DNA of 64,000 nt from Persicaria tinctoria (GCA_037127255.1 JBANSL010000001.1:37749001-37813000); one strand, 5' to 3'. Shown: positions 10,880 through 22,442, numbered from the stretch's first letter. Notes: a model not told the origin generated them from the sequence alone. Numbers and translations: made by a program.

Positions 10880-12650
10880 AAAAACCTTTTCCCGTCTCCC
10901 TTAGTCCTTCTTCGTCTCTTTTCTATCTACCCATTTGGCCATCTCAAACCCGATTCACCGCCTTTCCACGCTCACCACACCACATCACCTCTTCACCCTC
11001 CTCGTAGTGATCTCCCTCTCATAGGCCGACATCTTCCTCGCCCTTTTTCACTCACCATCGCCATGCTTTCTTTCTCATCCTGTCGGTCCTCTTTCCCTCT
11101 CCTTCCCTACCAGCCACCATCTCTGGATGCCTGAGATCGAGCCACTCTGGTCATATGAGACCGATGGCGCATCACCACCGCCTTCCTTTCATACTGTCCT
11201 CATAGCCGAAACCCCAAACCGCATCCACCGACTCTGATTTTGCCGCCGCCTTTCACCTCCGCTGTCGGCGCTCATCGTCGCGGGATCCCTATCCTCTCAC
11301 GCAAGTGTTGCTCGAAGGCTCCGTTGTTCCCTGCGATTGATCGTGCGACTCCTTCTCTCGGCCCAGCTGCCACTCCTGGATGCACTTTCCTTCGACCTCA
11401 GTTTCAATTCAGTAAGTGTAGGATTGTCTTCCCATCTTAACTAGTTATAAGTTCTTGGAAATGTTTTTGAAGAAAAGAAAGCATGATACTCAATTACATG
11501 GCTAGGTTAGGTGAATTTTAGTTTTTGGAATTGCTAGCCTGAATTGAGATTATTGAATTTCCTATGGCGGGATTGTTGGAGGATAGCTCGTATTCTACTA
11601 GAATTTTGCATTTTTATTGTGTTGAACTTGTGCTTGAGAGCTGTTGGATTGTAGCTTCCACAGAATGATCATGTTTGTTACTTCTTTGCTGATTTTGGCT
11701 AGGTAATGTGAAAGATCCAAGTGTGAATTGGAGCGAGTTTGACCGTTGGTTCTCATTTTGTCATTACTTGTCCTAGGTTTGCTTCCTTGATTTTCCTCTG
11801 TTGAATTTTGATGCAGCGGAATTGTTTGTTGTTTTTTTGGATTTCAAGGAAGTTATTTTCATGAGATCATATGCTGACTTTTGTAGTCTGTTGAAGCTCC
11901 TGACTCACTGTGGTTGATTGATTTCTTCTTGATATATATGAAATCAACTCAGTATTTTTATTTAGCCTCGGGTGCTATTATCAAGACAAGCCTAAATACT
12001 TTGAGATGGTGCACATGCTTTAATTTCTACTAGCTAGGTTGCTCCCTGGAATCACTTGAATTTCATGTTTTAACTTTGTCATAAGTGATTGAGTAGATAT
12101 TGATAAGCTGATTCAATTTTTATATACTAGGTTGTGTTATTTCTTTTGCTTGGATGATATTATTACGCTTGGAACGTTGGACTGCTTTGCTGTGTTGTGC
12201 TTTCTTTGCCTTCTGTCTTGGCCAGGACCTTTGGTAAAGAAGATAATGTCTATATTTTCCTACTCCAAGACGGATCACAAATGCCAATTGCATCGAAGTT
12301 GCTGCTGAAAGCATCTGCTCAAACACCCAAAGCTGTAATTTCTACTCTTTTCTCTTGTTTTAAGGGTGTTAGTACTTAGGAATAGTCATCTATCTTGCTG
12401 AATTTTCTTCTTTTGATATTCCTTTGTTGCTAAATTTAATCTACTACTGATTTCTATTCTAGTTTTTCTTATTTTTTCTGTTGTTTTGGTGTTGGACAAG
12501 TCCTCTAATTTTGAGAAGTTGCTGAATTTCTTGGTCTGTTCAGAGGCTACACCACTACTACTTCTTCGGCTGAAGGAATTGCCGGAATGCCTAATGACAT
12601 TGTGAGTTCCCTCTACCTCTTCCATTCAATTTTATTTACTTTGAGGGCAA
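10880..12650 (+). other. Gene-like fragment with intron signals inside element J
   Basis: Base composition changes sharply here. A C- and CT-rich stretch (10890-11430) like a 5' UTR or first exon ends in a donor-like CAG/GTAAGTG near 11412. An AT-rich, intron-like tract follows, then a possible exon at about 12231-12340 (after TTGGCCAG; RTFGKEDNVYIFLLQDGSQ in one frame) and another at about 12540-12602 ending before GTGAGTT. This resembles host gene parts carried by a non-autonomous LTR element, or a pseudogene. I cannot identify the gene, and the frames are not joined convincingly. Confidence 0.35.
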
Positions 12651-13562
12651 AATAAGATTTTAAGCATGGGGTGGGGAGTTCAAATGTAGCTCCGTATTCA
12701 TATATATGTTAGTTTTCATTATCTTTTTTCAATTTTTTAAATACATTTCTTTACATTATAGGTTGCATTATAGATATTTGATAAGTATAAGTTATTGAGT
12801 CTTTGTTTTTTATTTACTAGTTTGTTTTAGTTGTTTTTATAGGAAATATATTTCTAACGTTGATATGACCACGATGATGATATATGGTTTTTCATGGCTT
12901 AAGAGTTAATAAACTTGATCTTTAATTGAACAACGACACTTGTGGGATTCCCATAGATAATATGGATTATGAGTTTTAGTTGTAACTTGATTATTGGTTG
13001 GATGTTCAGTTTAGAGCAATTTTAAAAAACTTTGATACGATTTCTATTGTATATGTCTAAGCCCCTAATGAAAAGCGCTAGAAAATTCGGTTATCTGGTT
13101 GACGTGACTTTTGATGTGTTTTGGGTTGATGAGTGTAAGGAGGATAAAATTCACTTACACCCCTCGAGGAGGATAAAATTCACTCGAGTGAAAAGAATCA
13201 TCAATAAACTAATGTTCGAGGAGGATAAAATTCACTCGATAATCTATAAGAATTGGGGGAAAAAAATTACGGTTAGTAACCGATCCTATTTGTGGAGGAT
13301 AAAATTCCCGCAACGAGGAAGAAAAACTGTTTAGAAACAAAGAGAAAGAATATTAGCTTTATTGAAATTCCGAAGTAGAAAAGGCCTAGTAATTTATGGG
13401 TGTTTATGACGATTTTTAAGTGCTTAATGAATTTGATTGCTCAATGCATTCTGAATGCAAGCATTCTCTGAACCTAATTAGAGTTTAAAGCAATGAGTAT
13501 GAAAGTTTGACGTGGGTCTCATAGTGTCCTAACTATTTTTAGCATAACATAATAAATACTTC
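12651..13562 (+). other. Element J 3' region with purine box and GGATAAAATTCAC cluster
   Basis: TAAGCATGGGGTGGGGAG near 12663 resembles the second purine-rich 3' box of A, B and G, here on the plus strand. Four copies of GGATAAAATTCAC or a close variant start at 13142, 13171, 13223 and 13297. Two are framed by CTCGAG or TTCGAG. The same core occurs at about 15169 (E), 22645 (H, reverse) and 46391 (D, reverse). No coding sequence is convincing. Confidence 0.5.
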
Positions 13563-14554
13563 TGACACATTCGGATGATGTCCTTCTTAAGAGGAAGAAG
13601 AAGGCTCCACCTTGGGAGAAGATCCAAAGGTGTAAATGACGTTTTAGACTCTCGTTCAGAATATTTGACAGCTTTTCCACGTCTCTGTGAAATGGGTCGT
13701 ACGGAGAGATCTACAACTTTTGACAATTTTTCGGCGTGCCATACCTTGTCGGAACGAGGACGAAGAGATCTCCAACTTTGTTGGTTAAGGTTTTTCCAGA
13801 TTCGACATGGAGCTTGGCCGAAAATTGCATTCTTTGCAAACTGTCACTGTTTTGACGGGATTAAAGAACTTTCCTTATTGCTATTTTTAGAGACGTTATT
13901 TACTTATGTTATTTTAGGTAATTTTAGGAGTTTATTTTAATTAGTCTTTTATTTATTATTTTTATCTAAAATCAGCCCTAGGTTTTCTATATATTGACGG
14001 CTGATCATTGTAGAGAACTTACGCTTCCATTGAATAGAAATTTCCTTTGTGTGAAACACAATGAGAGAAAGTCGATTGAATAGAGCTGTGCTCTTCAATT
14101 GCAACTATTGGTATTGATCTAGCTTGGTTTGCTTTGTGTTCGTCAACTTCGCAAGACTTGGTGATCCTATTATCCATGAGCCCCCTCCTTGTGCCTCCAA
14201 GTTGTCCGCTTGGTTGTGTAGGGTTGTAGAGGCGGGTTATATAGTCATTGGTATTTGTTCCTACCCTCTTAGGAGGTCTGGGGTCTTTATCTTGTTCTAT
14301 ATAGATCGACTCGGTCCTTATCAGTCGTGTCTTTCAATTCTTGTTCATCAATTTCGAGTCTTTACTTATATTTTGTCGAGTCTTGCATCATCTTCTCAAG
14401 TCTTGTTCTTGTCGACATCGAGCAGCCTTTGGTTCTTTATGTTTCTTGCATTTCTTGAGTCTTCTTTGCTGCATTCTTGCTTTCTTGTTTAGTTCTTTAT
14501 AGTTTCTTGCTTGGTTCTCGAAGATCGGGTCATCTCACGGCTAACCCCGTATCA
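13563..14554 (+). repeat. Element E 5' LTR
   Basis: It begins TGACACATTCGG and ends CCCGTATCA. It matches 17800-18786 throughout and the LTR of D (46996-47917, reverse). A TATA box (TATATAT) is at 13988-13994. TCGA words near the 3' end start at 14354, 14376 and 14412. The start sequence codes in frame for the end of the element's own polyprotein in the 3' copy. Confidence 0.8.
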
Positions 14555-14557
14555 AAT

Positions 14558-14569
14558 TGGTATAAGAGC
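14558..14569 (+). promoter_or_regulatory. Element E primer binding site (tRNA-iMet type)
   Basis: TGGTATAAGAGC, three bases after the LTR, differs at one base from the usual TGGTATCAGAGC of chromoviruses. D has TGGCATCAGAGC. Confidence 0.82.
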
Positions 14570-15419
14570 TTTGGTTTCCGATATCAAGATTGAGTCTTTT
14601 TCTTTTAATAAACACAAAAACACAAAAATAGAGTCTTTTCTTGTTTGGTCTTTTACTTCTGGCATTCTTTTTTTATTCTTGCACTAATCTTGAGTTTGTG
14701 ATTGTTTGTGGTTGCATAGCCTAAACACAAAGCCTAGCCGATACCGTGGAGTCGACCAAAGTGGTGCGCAACCCCTTGTGCAGCACCTAAGCCGGCGGCA
14801 TTCTATGTCCCCATAGTTTCTCTTCGCCGATCCATCACATACCACAAGACAAACCCTAGTTTGTTTCTTTGTTCTATCTTTGGAACTTTTATTTATCTTT
14901 TATCTATTCCATTTATCTATAGCCTATTTAAATTCTGATTTTTTGTGGATTTAATTCATTATATCTATCAATATATCTAAAGGCATAAGATAGATCCTAT
15001 TACCATATTTATCCAAGGTTGTCTATATATATTTATCTTAGGGCTGAATTTTATCTTTTCACCATTCTCTCCAGATTTTCGAGTCCTATTAGCTATCTAG
15101 AGTATTTCTTGCATTATTTTATAAAAAAAAATCAGATTAAAAAAAAAAGATTTATCTTGGACCTAGGAGGATAAAATTCACTAGGGGCAAAAGTAAGCCA
15201 GAAAAAAGAGTTGTTGATCTATCTAGTACAAGAAAGCTCCAAGGACACACTTTTTGGTGAATTCTACGGCCCTAGTCGACAACCCTAAACCCAAACACAT
15301 TACCTCCCACAAATCACAAAATTGAAACCCTACCTAGCAACTACAACATCCTAACTTTCCATACTTTCCATCAAAAGAGGTAAATTTCCATACTTTCCTT
15401 AGTTTTCTTTTATTTACAG

Positions 15420-15670
15420 CTTCTGTCGAGTTTTTTGAGGTTATTGTCGACCACTTTCTCCTTCTGTCGAGTGCTGTTTGTGTTGTGTCGAAGAGATCTC
15501 AGCCTTATTCGAGTTCTCTCTTTGTTGTTTCGAGTGCCTTTGCTTGTTTCTTCATTGAGCCGAGTACCATTTTGTCAAAACAGGTCCTGAAAGCCACGTC
15601 GAGTTGGTTATATGCTGTTGTCGAGTACTGATTTCCTTGATAAAGTGCTCTCTTTGTTTTTATCGAGTAC
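15420..15670 (+). repeat. Phased TCGA word array in the element E leader
   Basis: TGTCGAG-like words start at 15426, 15447, 15467, 15488, 15509 and 15530 (spacings 21, 20, 21, 21, 21). More loosely spaced copies follow at 15599, 15621 and 15663. The array lies in the untranslated leader between primer site and gag, as in D. Confidence 0.8.
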
Positions 15671-15886
15671 TACAACCCCTTGTTGGGTACTCTTGTGTGT
15701 TGTTTCATTCATTCTCTCATATATATACTTTGATTGTTAAGTTTTTGCTTGAGTGTTGATTTGCCCAAGGCGGATTGCCCTAACAAGCGTAACATACCAA
15801 TTAGAGAGGTAGTGTGAGCGAAACACTTGTGAGGTTGTTTATATTTCTCTAACCTTTACATAGTTCTTTGTTTGTCTTTATTTGTA

Positions 15887-17099
15887 ATGTCTAGTAACCA
15901 GGGCAACGATTGGTAAAATACCGTCATGAAGAACCTGGCTAAGATAAATGAAGGATTGGCGGCATTAGAGGTTCGGCCATTCGGATCTACCAACATGGCT
16001 GGGCAAGGTAATTTCCGGCGTAATGAAGTGCCGCACGAAGAAAGGGAAGTAACTAATCCTAATCCTAATGCAAATCAGCACCATATTGTTAATCCTCATG
16101 TAGCTAAACCTTTATTTGATAAGAACATCTCTCCACGAAGGGAGAGACATGGTATGAATAATGCGTTTGCTAATATGCAGGGACAAGGGAAAGGACGACG
16201 GTAACAAGAAGAGTACTACTTCTCAGAGGACGAATACGACTTCCAAGAGGATGATCATTGGGAGCAACGTCCTAGACAAAATGATAGAGGAGATCGATAC
16301 CACTATCGAGCACCTAGAGATCCTGAGCAAGATGGCACAGGTAAGGTAAAGGTAAGGATCCCTCAATTTGATGGTAACATTGATCCAGATGCATATATTG
16401 ATTGGGAAACTAAAATGGATCAAATATGGAATTGTCATAACTTCTCTAACCCTAAAAAGGTACGACTTGCTTCTCTCGAATTTCAAGGTTTTGCTTTGAT
16501 TTGGTGGGATAGCTTAGTTAAATAAAGGAGAAGAGTTTTAGATGCGCCTATTTCTTCATGGAAGCAAATGAAAGCGCTTATGCGAAGCAGGTTTTCTCCT
16601 CCACATTATGCTAGAGAGATTAGACAACATTTAGAAAACCTTAAGCAAGGTAATAAAATTGTCGAGGAAACCTTCAATCTTATGCAAGAAACCATGGCTA
16701 GAGCTAATGCTAGTTGAACCCTATGAAGATACTAATGCTAGGTTTCTTAGAATATTGCATCTCGATTTGGCTCATGAAATTGATTATTTCCCTTATTCTA
16801 CGCATACTGAGCTTTTGCATTTAGCGATAAAGGTAGAAAGAGGAGCACGATATAGGAGCCAAGGGAGAATGTCGTTGAGTGGCCAACAGCCCCAATGTCA
16901 CCAATCTCGGCCAAATCAGTCCCAATGGCGTGGTGATGGTGGTGCACGAGACCGACCAAACCAGCCCCAAGGGAGAGGGGAAGGCCGAGCACTCCAGTAG
17001 CTCCTTGACAAGGGCAACACGCCTTGGAACGGATGTGAATCGTGTGGGGTATCTACCGACCCTAAAGGGAGTAATCCTAACTCTTCTACTTTTAAACCT
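15887..17099 (+). pseudogene. Element E gag, broken
   Basis: The ATG at 15887 matches D's gag start by position and by the S/N/Q-rich opening, but a TAA follows after nine codons. The frame then gives MKNLAKINEGLAALEVRP and an NPNPN stretch, and ends at 16202. The gag core is recognisable downstream (VRIPQFDGNIDPDAYIDWE near 16350; LKQGNKIVEETFNLM near 16640) but has more stops and frameshifts. It would have formed the particle shell. Confidence 0.78.
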
Positions 17100-17852
17100 A
17101 TGTACATTACTTGCTTTATATGCCACGGTAGAGGACATGTCATGAAGGATTGCCTGAATAAGAAAACTCTCATGATTAATCACCTAGGCGATAATGAATC
17201 AGAAAATTCTAGTTGTAAAAATGATGAGCATGTTAATAATAATCAAGATCTTGGTTTACTTGCCTCTAAAGATGATTGCATTGAATATGAGCAAGATGAT
17301 TTGATTGTTAGTAAAGTTTTAGGTGTTCACCCTATGCCCTGTGATAATAATCAAAGAGAAGAATTGTGTCATACTACATGCTTAGAAAAGGGCAAAGTTT
17401 CTAATATGATCATTGTTGGAGAAAATTCTTCTACTATTGCTAGCCTTGAATTAATTGAAAATTCAGCCTTGAATAAGGATGAAAACGTGCTAGCATTGGA
17501 TGGAAACTTAGGGATTAATGACCAAACTCAAGTGCATATTCAATTAGGACATCATGACATTAATATGAAATCTGAATTATGCACTAATCAAGTTTCTTTT
17601 CTTGATTTTGTCGATGAAGCTGAGACAATAACCGTCAAGGAGTGGTCAATCCCTATAACAATCGGTCTTGAGATTAGTTTCCATGGACATGAGGTTTTCG
17701 ATCCAGGAGCTCGTGTGGATGCATTTGTGGAATTTTATGCGAGCTTGGATTCGATGACAAATCCTTTTCAAGAAAGGGAGATTGATGCGGGACCATCCAA
17801 GACACCTTCGGATGAAGTCCTTCTCAAGAGGAAGAAGAAGGCTCCACCTTGA
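17100..17852 (+). pseudogene. Element E fused gag-protease-RT-tail ORF
   Basis: This 250-codon open frame joins four pieces. First is the gag zinc knuckle CFICHGRGHVMKDC. Next comes the protease N-terminal part, where the D-family IIDGGS is replaced by IIVGEN, so the catalytic Asp is lost. Third is a short end-of-RT segment (LCTNQVSFLDFVDEAE then VKEWSIPITIG), alignable with D's NNQVSFLGF and WPTPTNIG. Last is the polyprotein tail TNPFQEREIDAGPSK. The rest of RT, RNase H and integrase are deleted between these joints, yet the frame stays open into the 3' LTR. An active product is unlikely; the open frame may be chance or selection on gag. Confidence 0.8.
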
Positions 17853-18786
17853 GAGAAGATCCAAAGGTGCAAATGACGTTTTAGACTCTCTTTCAGAATA
17901 TTTGACAGCTTTTCGACGTCTCTGTAAAATGGGTCGTACGGATTCAATATTTATTGGATTTAGGCGTGTCATACCTTATCGGAACGAGGACGAAGAGATC
18001 TATAACTTTGATGTTGAAGGTTTTTCCAGATTCGACATGGAGCTTGGCCGAAAATTGCATTCTTTGCAAACTGTCACTGTTTTGACAGGATTAAAGAACT
18101 TTCCTTATTGCTATTTTTAGAGACATTATTTACTTAAGTTATTTTAGGTAATTTTTGGAGTTTATTTTAATTAGTCTTTTATTTTTTATTTTTTTATCTA
18201 AAATCAGCCCTAGGTTCTCTATATATTGACGGCTGATCATTGTAGAGAACTTACGCTTCCATTGAATAGAAATTTCCTTTGTGTGAAACACAATGAGAGA
18301 AAGTCGGTTGAATAGAGTTGTGCTCTTCAATTGCAACTATTGGTATTGATCTAGCTTGATTTGCTTTGTGTTCATCAACTTCGCAAGACTTGGAGATCCT
18401 ATTATCCACGAGCCCCCTCCTTGTGCCTCCAAGTTATCCGCTTGGTTGTGTAGGGTTGTAGAGGCAGGTTATATAGTCCTTGGTATTGATTTCTACCCTC
18501 TTAGGAGGCCTGGGGTCTTTATCTTATTCTATATAGATCGACTCGGTCCTTATCGGTCGTGTCTTTCAATTCTTGTTCATCAATTTCGAGTCTTTACTTA
18601 TATTTTGTCGAGTCTTGCATCATCTTGTCGAGTCTTGTTCTTTTCGACATCGAGCAGCCTTTGGTTCTTGATGTTTCTTGCGTTTCTTGAGGCTTCTTTG
18701 CTGCGTTCTTGCTTTCTTGTTTAGTTCTTTATAGTTTCTTACTTGTTTGTCGAAGATCGGGCCATCTCACGGCTAACCCCATACCA
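17800..18786 (+). repeat. Element E 3' LTR
   Basis: It matches 13563-14554 and ends CCCATACCA. A TATA box (TATATAT) is at 18220-18226. The purine-rich run AGAAAGGGAGATTGATGCGG at 17771-17790 just upstream is the likely polypurine tract and is also coding. Confidence 0.8.
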
Positions 18787-18879
18787 TTATACCTAGAAAA
18801 AGAAACACGTTTAAAAAAACCGAAATTATAAATAAAACTTATAAATACTTCATCTTCGATGGATTCGAATATTCTATGT

Positions 18880-19245
18880 ATTGAAAGTCTTGAGATTTGA
18901 AATTTGAGATTGATATTTAGATGGAGATTGAGATTTATATCAAGATTGAGATTTAAGATTGGGACAAATATGAACATTTGATATTTCTGATTTGAGATTA
19001 AGATATATAAATATTTGAGATTTGAAATCAAGTTAAGATTGAGGTTTGAGATTGTGTTTAGTATTGAGATTAAGATTAAGATTGAGATTTGAGATTGAGT
19101 TAAAGGTTGAGAACTTGATATTGTTATTGAGATAATGATTTGAGATTTGAGATTTAGATTTCAGATTAAGACAAATATTGTATTGAGATTTGAAATCGAG
19201 ATTGAGTTCATGATTTGAGATTAACATTGGGGTTTCAGATTTAAA
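18880..19245. repeat. Degenerate GAGATT-type low-complexity tract
   Basis: About 360 bp are built from variants of GAGATTTGAGATTGAG and AAGATTGAGATT. ORFs across it on the minus strand are composed of I/S/N/L and are artefacts. Confidence 0.8.
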
Positions 19246-19493
19246 TTATTCGATTGAATATTCATTTATTTATAGTCTTATTAAATATTAACTTATACAA
19301 ATGCATACACTTATAGTTTTATACACTTATTAAATTATTATCTATTTATTTTTCATGTCTAAATGAGTTATTTCTATTATTACAATTTAGACTTTAGAGT
19401 ATAATATTGTACTACTACCACCTCTATGGATTTAACTTATATTGTACAAATAGACACTAATGATTAACATATGGCATTATGATTATAATGATA
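19246..19493. other. AT-rich spacer, nothing recognised
   Basis: AT-rich sequence between two repeat tracts. No ORF, RNA gene or element end is visible. Confidence 0.5.
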
Positions 19494-19795
19494 TGGGAAG
19501 GAAATGAAATTTTATTTAACATATAAGGGAGGGAAATTATATGGGAGGGAAATAAAATTTTATTTAACATATAAGGGAGGGAAATGAAATTTTATTTAAC
19601 ATATAAGGGAGGGAAATAAAGTTTTATTTAACCTATGAGGGAGGGAAATGAAATTTTATTTAACCTATGAGGGAGGGAAATGAAATTTTTTATTTAACCT
19701 ATGAGGGAGGGAAATAAAATTTTATTTAACATATAAGGGAGGGAAATAAAATTTTATTTAACCTATGAGGGAAGGAAATGAAATTTTTTTTTAAA
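19494..19795. repeat. 32-bp minisatellite, about nine copies
   Basis: The unit is close to GGGAGGGAAATGAAATTTTA followed by TTTAACATATAA. Two variants alternate in the tail, AACATATAA and AACCTATGA. The purine-rich head gives strong strand asymmetry. Confidence 0.88.
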
Positions 19796-19849
19796 CAAAT
19801 GAGAGGGAAATAGAATAATTGGGCAACATTTCACTTTCATCAGAAAAAA

Positions 19850-20300
19850 AAAATTAGGGCAAAGTCGCTCGTAGTCTCTCGCAAGTCGAAGGCTCGCAGC
19901 CGCAGCAGTCGCTCGTAGTTGCAGGTTCTCTCGCGCCTCGCAGTCGGCCCCGACTGGGTACCTCCGGCCAGCACCAATCGCCGTCGGCATGTCGCCTGTC
20001 CTCCCGCCTTCGATTCAGGGCAACAGGTGCTCACATGAGTCCTCTAGCGCCTCGTAGTCGGCCTCGGACAAGCACCAGTTACTTGTGCTTGTGCCTCCCA
20101 GTCGGCGCCTCGCAGGTCCTCTCGTGCCTCGCAGGTCCTTTTGTTGTCGGCCTCTCGCGCCTCCCGTCTTCTTCCTTGATTTCAGATCGGGTGCAGTTTC
20201 TTCTTCCTATCCAGTTACTTGTGCAGTTGTGTTTGTGCTTTCATTTTTTATTTCCTATTCTTATCTTTATGTTGTTTTGTCATTTTTCGAAAGTGGTAAG
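19850..20300 (+). other. GC-rich segment upstream of the hAT transposase
   Basis: Repeated CTCGCAG/CGCCTCGC-type phrases give a GC-rich island in AT-rich surroundings. It may be the 5' untranslated exon of the hAT transposase gene that follows. Small ORFs on both strands look like by-products of composition. Confidence 0.4.
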
Positions 20301-21021
20301 ATTGTTGTGAAATTATGCCGATTGTTGTGAAATCATCCTCCGATTTTGAGTAATATCTTATCCATCAAGGGAATGATCTTGCCAATTAATGGCCTCTATC
20401 ATACTCCTTCCGTTCTCTTTCTTATTTTCTTGATTTATCTTTCCCTTTATGCAAATTGGTGATGTTTTATGTCTACTTTTCCTCTACAAATCTCTCTAGA
20501 TATCCCTTTTTCCTCTTCTTGACAAATTTGCAATTCATCCAACAGTAAGTTGAAGATAATAGGAAATTATATATATTGCCTTTTGGTCCCTTTTTGAGCA
20601 ATGGTTCGAAGATCCTAGTTTGCTATTCATATTCAGAAATTGGAGATAGGGAGCCAAAGGACAAAGGAAAATCACCAATCACTAGTTGCAAATCTACAGT
20701 TGCTTTCTCTTGGCCCTCAATATATTTACTTTGTAAATATGTTTAGGTCTGATATATTAACTAACTTTAAATATTTTTGAATTCATGTATAAAGGAAATT
20801 TATCAATGTCAAGATTGAGAAATTTAGCATATATGCATATCGTTTCACTCATTATTGATTATAAGCTATTTTGTGTTCAATTGAGTTATGTTTGATATTT
20901 TTTTACATTTAGATATATCTTCTTATCCAGCAGTTTCTTATCCAACAATTTTGAATCTTGGCTAACAGACAAGTTTTGGCCTTTACATATTGTCACATAT
21001 TTGGGTTGCTTTGTTTTAACC
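20301..21021 (+). other. AT-rich, intron-like spacer before the hAT coding remnant
   Basis: No coding sequence recognised. Its position between the GC-rich island and the transposase remnant suits an intron or 5' flank. Confidence 0.35.
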
Positions 21022-22348
21022 ATGGATAAAGATGACAACGTTGTCTTGCTTGCATCTTCTAATGGAGGTAATTCAGGTAAATAAGATGACAACTTTGAGC
21101 TTTGGTATTTCTTACTTCGTCATTCATTTGTTAAATTTATTATCATGGTCACTCGTTTAGTAATTTCTAAATTCTAAATTTCTGAAATCTATTTTCTCTT
21201 GGACCTTTAGTGTTAGAAGTTGAATTAGAGGGAAAATCTCAAGAAGATGTCGCTTTCGAAATTAAAGAAGAAGATGTTGTAGACCTATCAGAATATCGAA
21301 AGCTAACTTGAAGAAGATGTTAATGGGTGTTCCTGGAAGGATATGTTGCACCTCTGATTTATGGACTTCAATCAACACTAAAGGTTATATGTGTCTTACT
21401 GCTCAATACATTGATGAAAACTGGAAGATTCAGAGTAAAGTACTTTGCTTTCATCATTGTCCCCCTCCACATGGTGGGTTTGAATTAGCTCAAGAGAAGA
21501 GAGATGTGCTTTTAGAATGGGGAATTGAGAAGAAGATATTTTCCTTTACACTTGATAATGGAACCAATAATAATAAAATGATTACTATCTTGAAACAAGG
21601 AGTGTTCAAGGACATGATATGTGAAGGCAAGTACATTCGTATTCATTGTTCTGCTCATATTTTGAATCTTGTAGTGAAATATGGTTTGCTTCTCATTAAA
21701 CCACTTGTGTATAAAGTTAGAGATGGTGTTCGTTACATAGTCGGTTCAGAAGGTAGGATGCAAAAGTTTGCTGAGTGTGTTAAGAACTTTGTTGTGTCTA
21801 TTTCAAGTAAGTTAATGTTGGATGTGCCAACTGGATGGAATTCTACGTATATTATGTAGGATAAAGCATTCAAATACCGCATTTTCATGAACTATTATTT
21901 CGCCGGAGTTGATGGGGGTCAAGGTTATACTTTGAATGAGTGGGGTAAAGTTGAGAAGATATGCAGTTTGTTGGAGCCTTTTAATGCAGTTACTGAAATG
22001 TTTTCAGGAAGTGAGTATCCAACTACAAATCTATTTTTCCCTCAAGTATGGAAGATTCGTAACCGTTTGCAGAACATAGTAGCTTGTGATGACATTGATA
22101 TTAGTGCAACAACCGTTGATATGCTAGCAAAGTTCGACAAGTATTTGTCTGATTATGTGCCTATTATAAAGTTTGCAATTATGTTGGACCCAAGATTCAA
22201 GTTGAGGTTTGTGCTCTTTGCTTTAAGTAAACAACATGGAAATGTTGAGGGAAAAAGAATGACCAAGGAAGTGGAGCTTCAATTTGATGAACTTTATATT
22301 GCTTATGGAGGTGCTGCAACTAACATGCGAAATGACAATTCATCTTAG
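21022..22348 (+). pseudogene. Truncated hAT transposase (RICESLEEPER-like)
   Basis: A start MDKDDNVVLLASSNGGNSG at 21022 runs into a donor-like GTAAAT. A further coding piece at 21211-21310 ends at a stop. The main part begins at 21308 with motifs typical of plant hAT transposases: VPGRICCTSDLWTSI, GYMCLTAQYIDENW, CSAHILNLVV and DVPTGWNSTYIM, then a TAG. It resumes at 21887 with FNAVTEMFSGSEYPTTNLF and MLDPRFKL. The BED zinc-finger region is missing between the first pieces and the core. The C-terminal hAT dimerisation domain is missing after 22348, where sequence changes abruptly to the J LTR end. No TIRs or 8-bp TSD found. Confidence 0.85.
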
Positions 22349-22359
22349 AATGAGAATCT

Positions 22360-22442
22360 CGACTCGTGCTTACCAGACTACATTAGTTAAGTAGGTTCGA
22401 ATTTATTTTAATATGGTTTACGCGACTAAAAATCATTCATCA
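22360..22442 (+). repeat. Element J 3' LTR remnant
   Basis: Only the last ~80 bp of the J LTR remain (CTTACCAGACTACATTAG to ATTCATCA), matching 9735-9813 with several differences. They follow the hAT remnant directly, so a deletion or recombination removed the rest. Confidence 0.72.

Larger units (their letters stand above)
13563..18786 (+). mobile_element. Element E: internally deleted chromovirus
   Basis: Two LTRs of about 990 bp (13563-14554 and 17800-18786) flank only 3.2 kb. A tRNA-iMet-like primer site, a TCGA-rich leader, a broken gag and a short fused pol remnant lie between them. The LTR tails, primer site, leader and gag match element D. E is therefore a deletion derivative of the D family lacking nearly all RT, all RNase H and all integrase. 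No TSD is visible (ACTTC before, TTATA after). It lies within J's span. Confidence 0.8.
8645..22442 (+). mobile_element. Element J: LTR element with truncated 3' LTR, span contains nested DNA
   Basis: A 1.17-kb LTR at the left is followed by a tRNA-Asp-type primer site. The right end holds only the last ~80 bp of the same LTR. The ends are flanked by ATCTC at 8640-8644 and 22443-22447. H-type sequence continues across the duplication, which supports one insertion into H. The left terminus reads TT rather than TG, probably a mutation. The interior holds a small ORF relic, a gene-like fragment, a GGATAAAATTCAC cluster, element E and a broken hAT transposase. I cannot say which of these J carried and which came later. 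Confidence 0.65.

Noticed and set aside
13032..13334. 100-residue plus-strand ORF over the GGATAAAATTCAC cluster
   Set aside because: Recurrent residues come from the DNA repeat (EDKIH); no recognisable domain.
18787..18791. Target duplication for element E
   Set aside because: ACTTC before the 5' LTR and TTATA after the 3' LTR do not match; no TSD claimed.
18729..19227. Minus-strand ORFs rich in I, S, N and L
   Set aside because: Produced by the GAGATT low-complexity tract.
19763..20034. Minus-strand ORFs in the GC-rich island before the hAT remnant
   Set aside because: They span a composition change and have no similarity I can recognise; more likely a plus-strand 5' untranslated exon.
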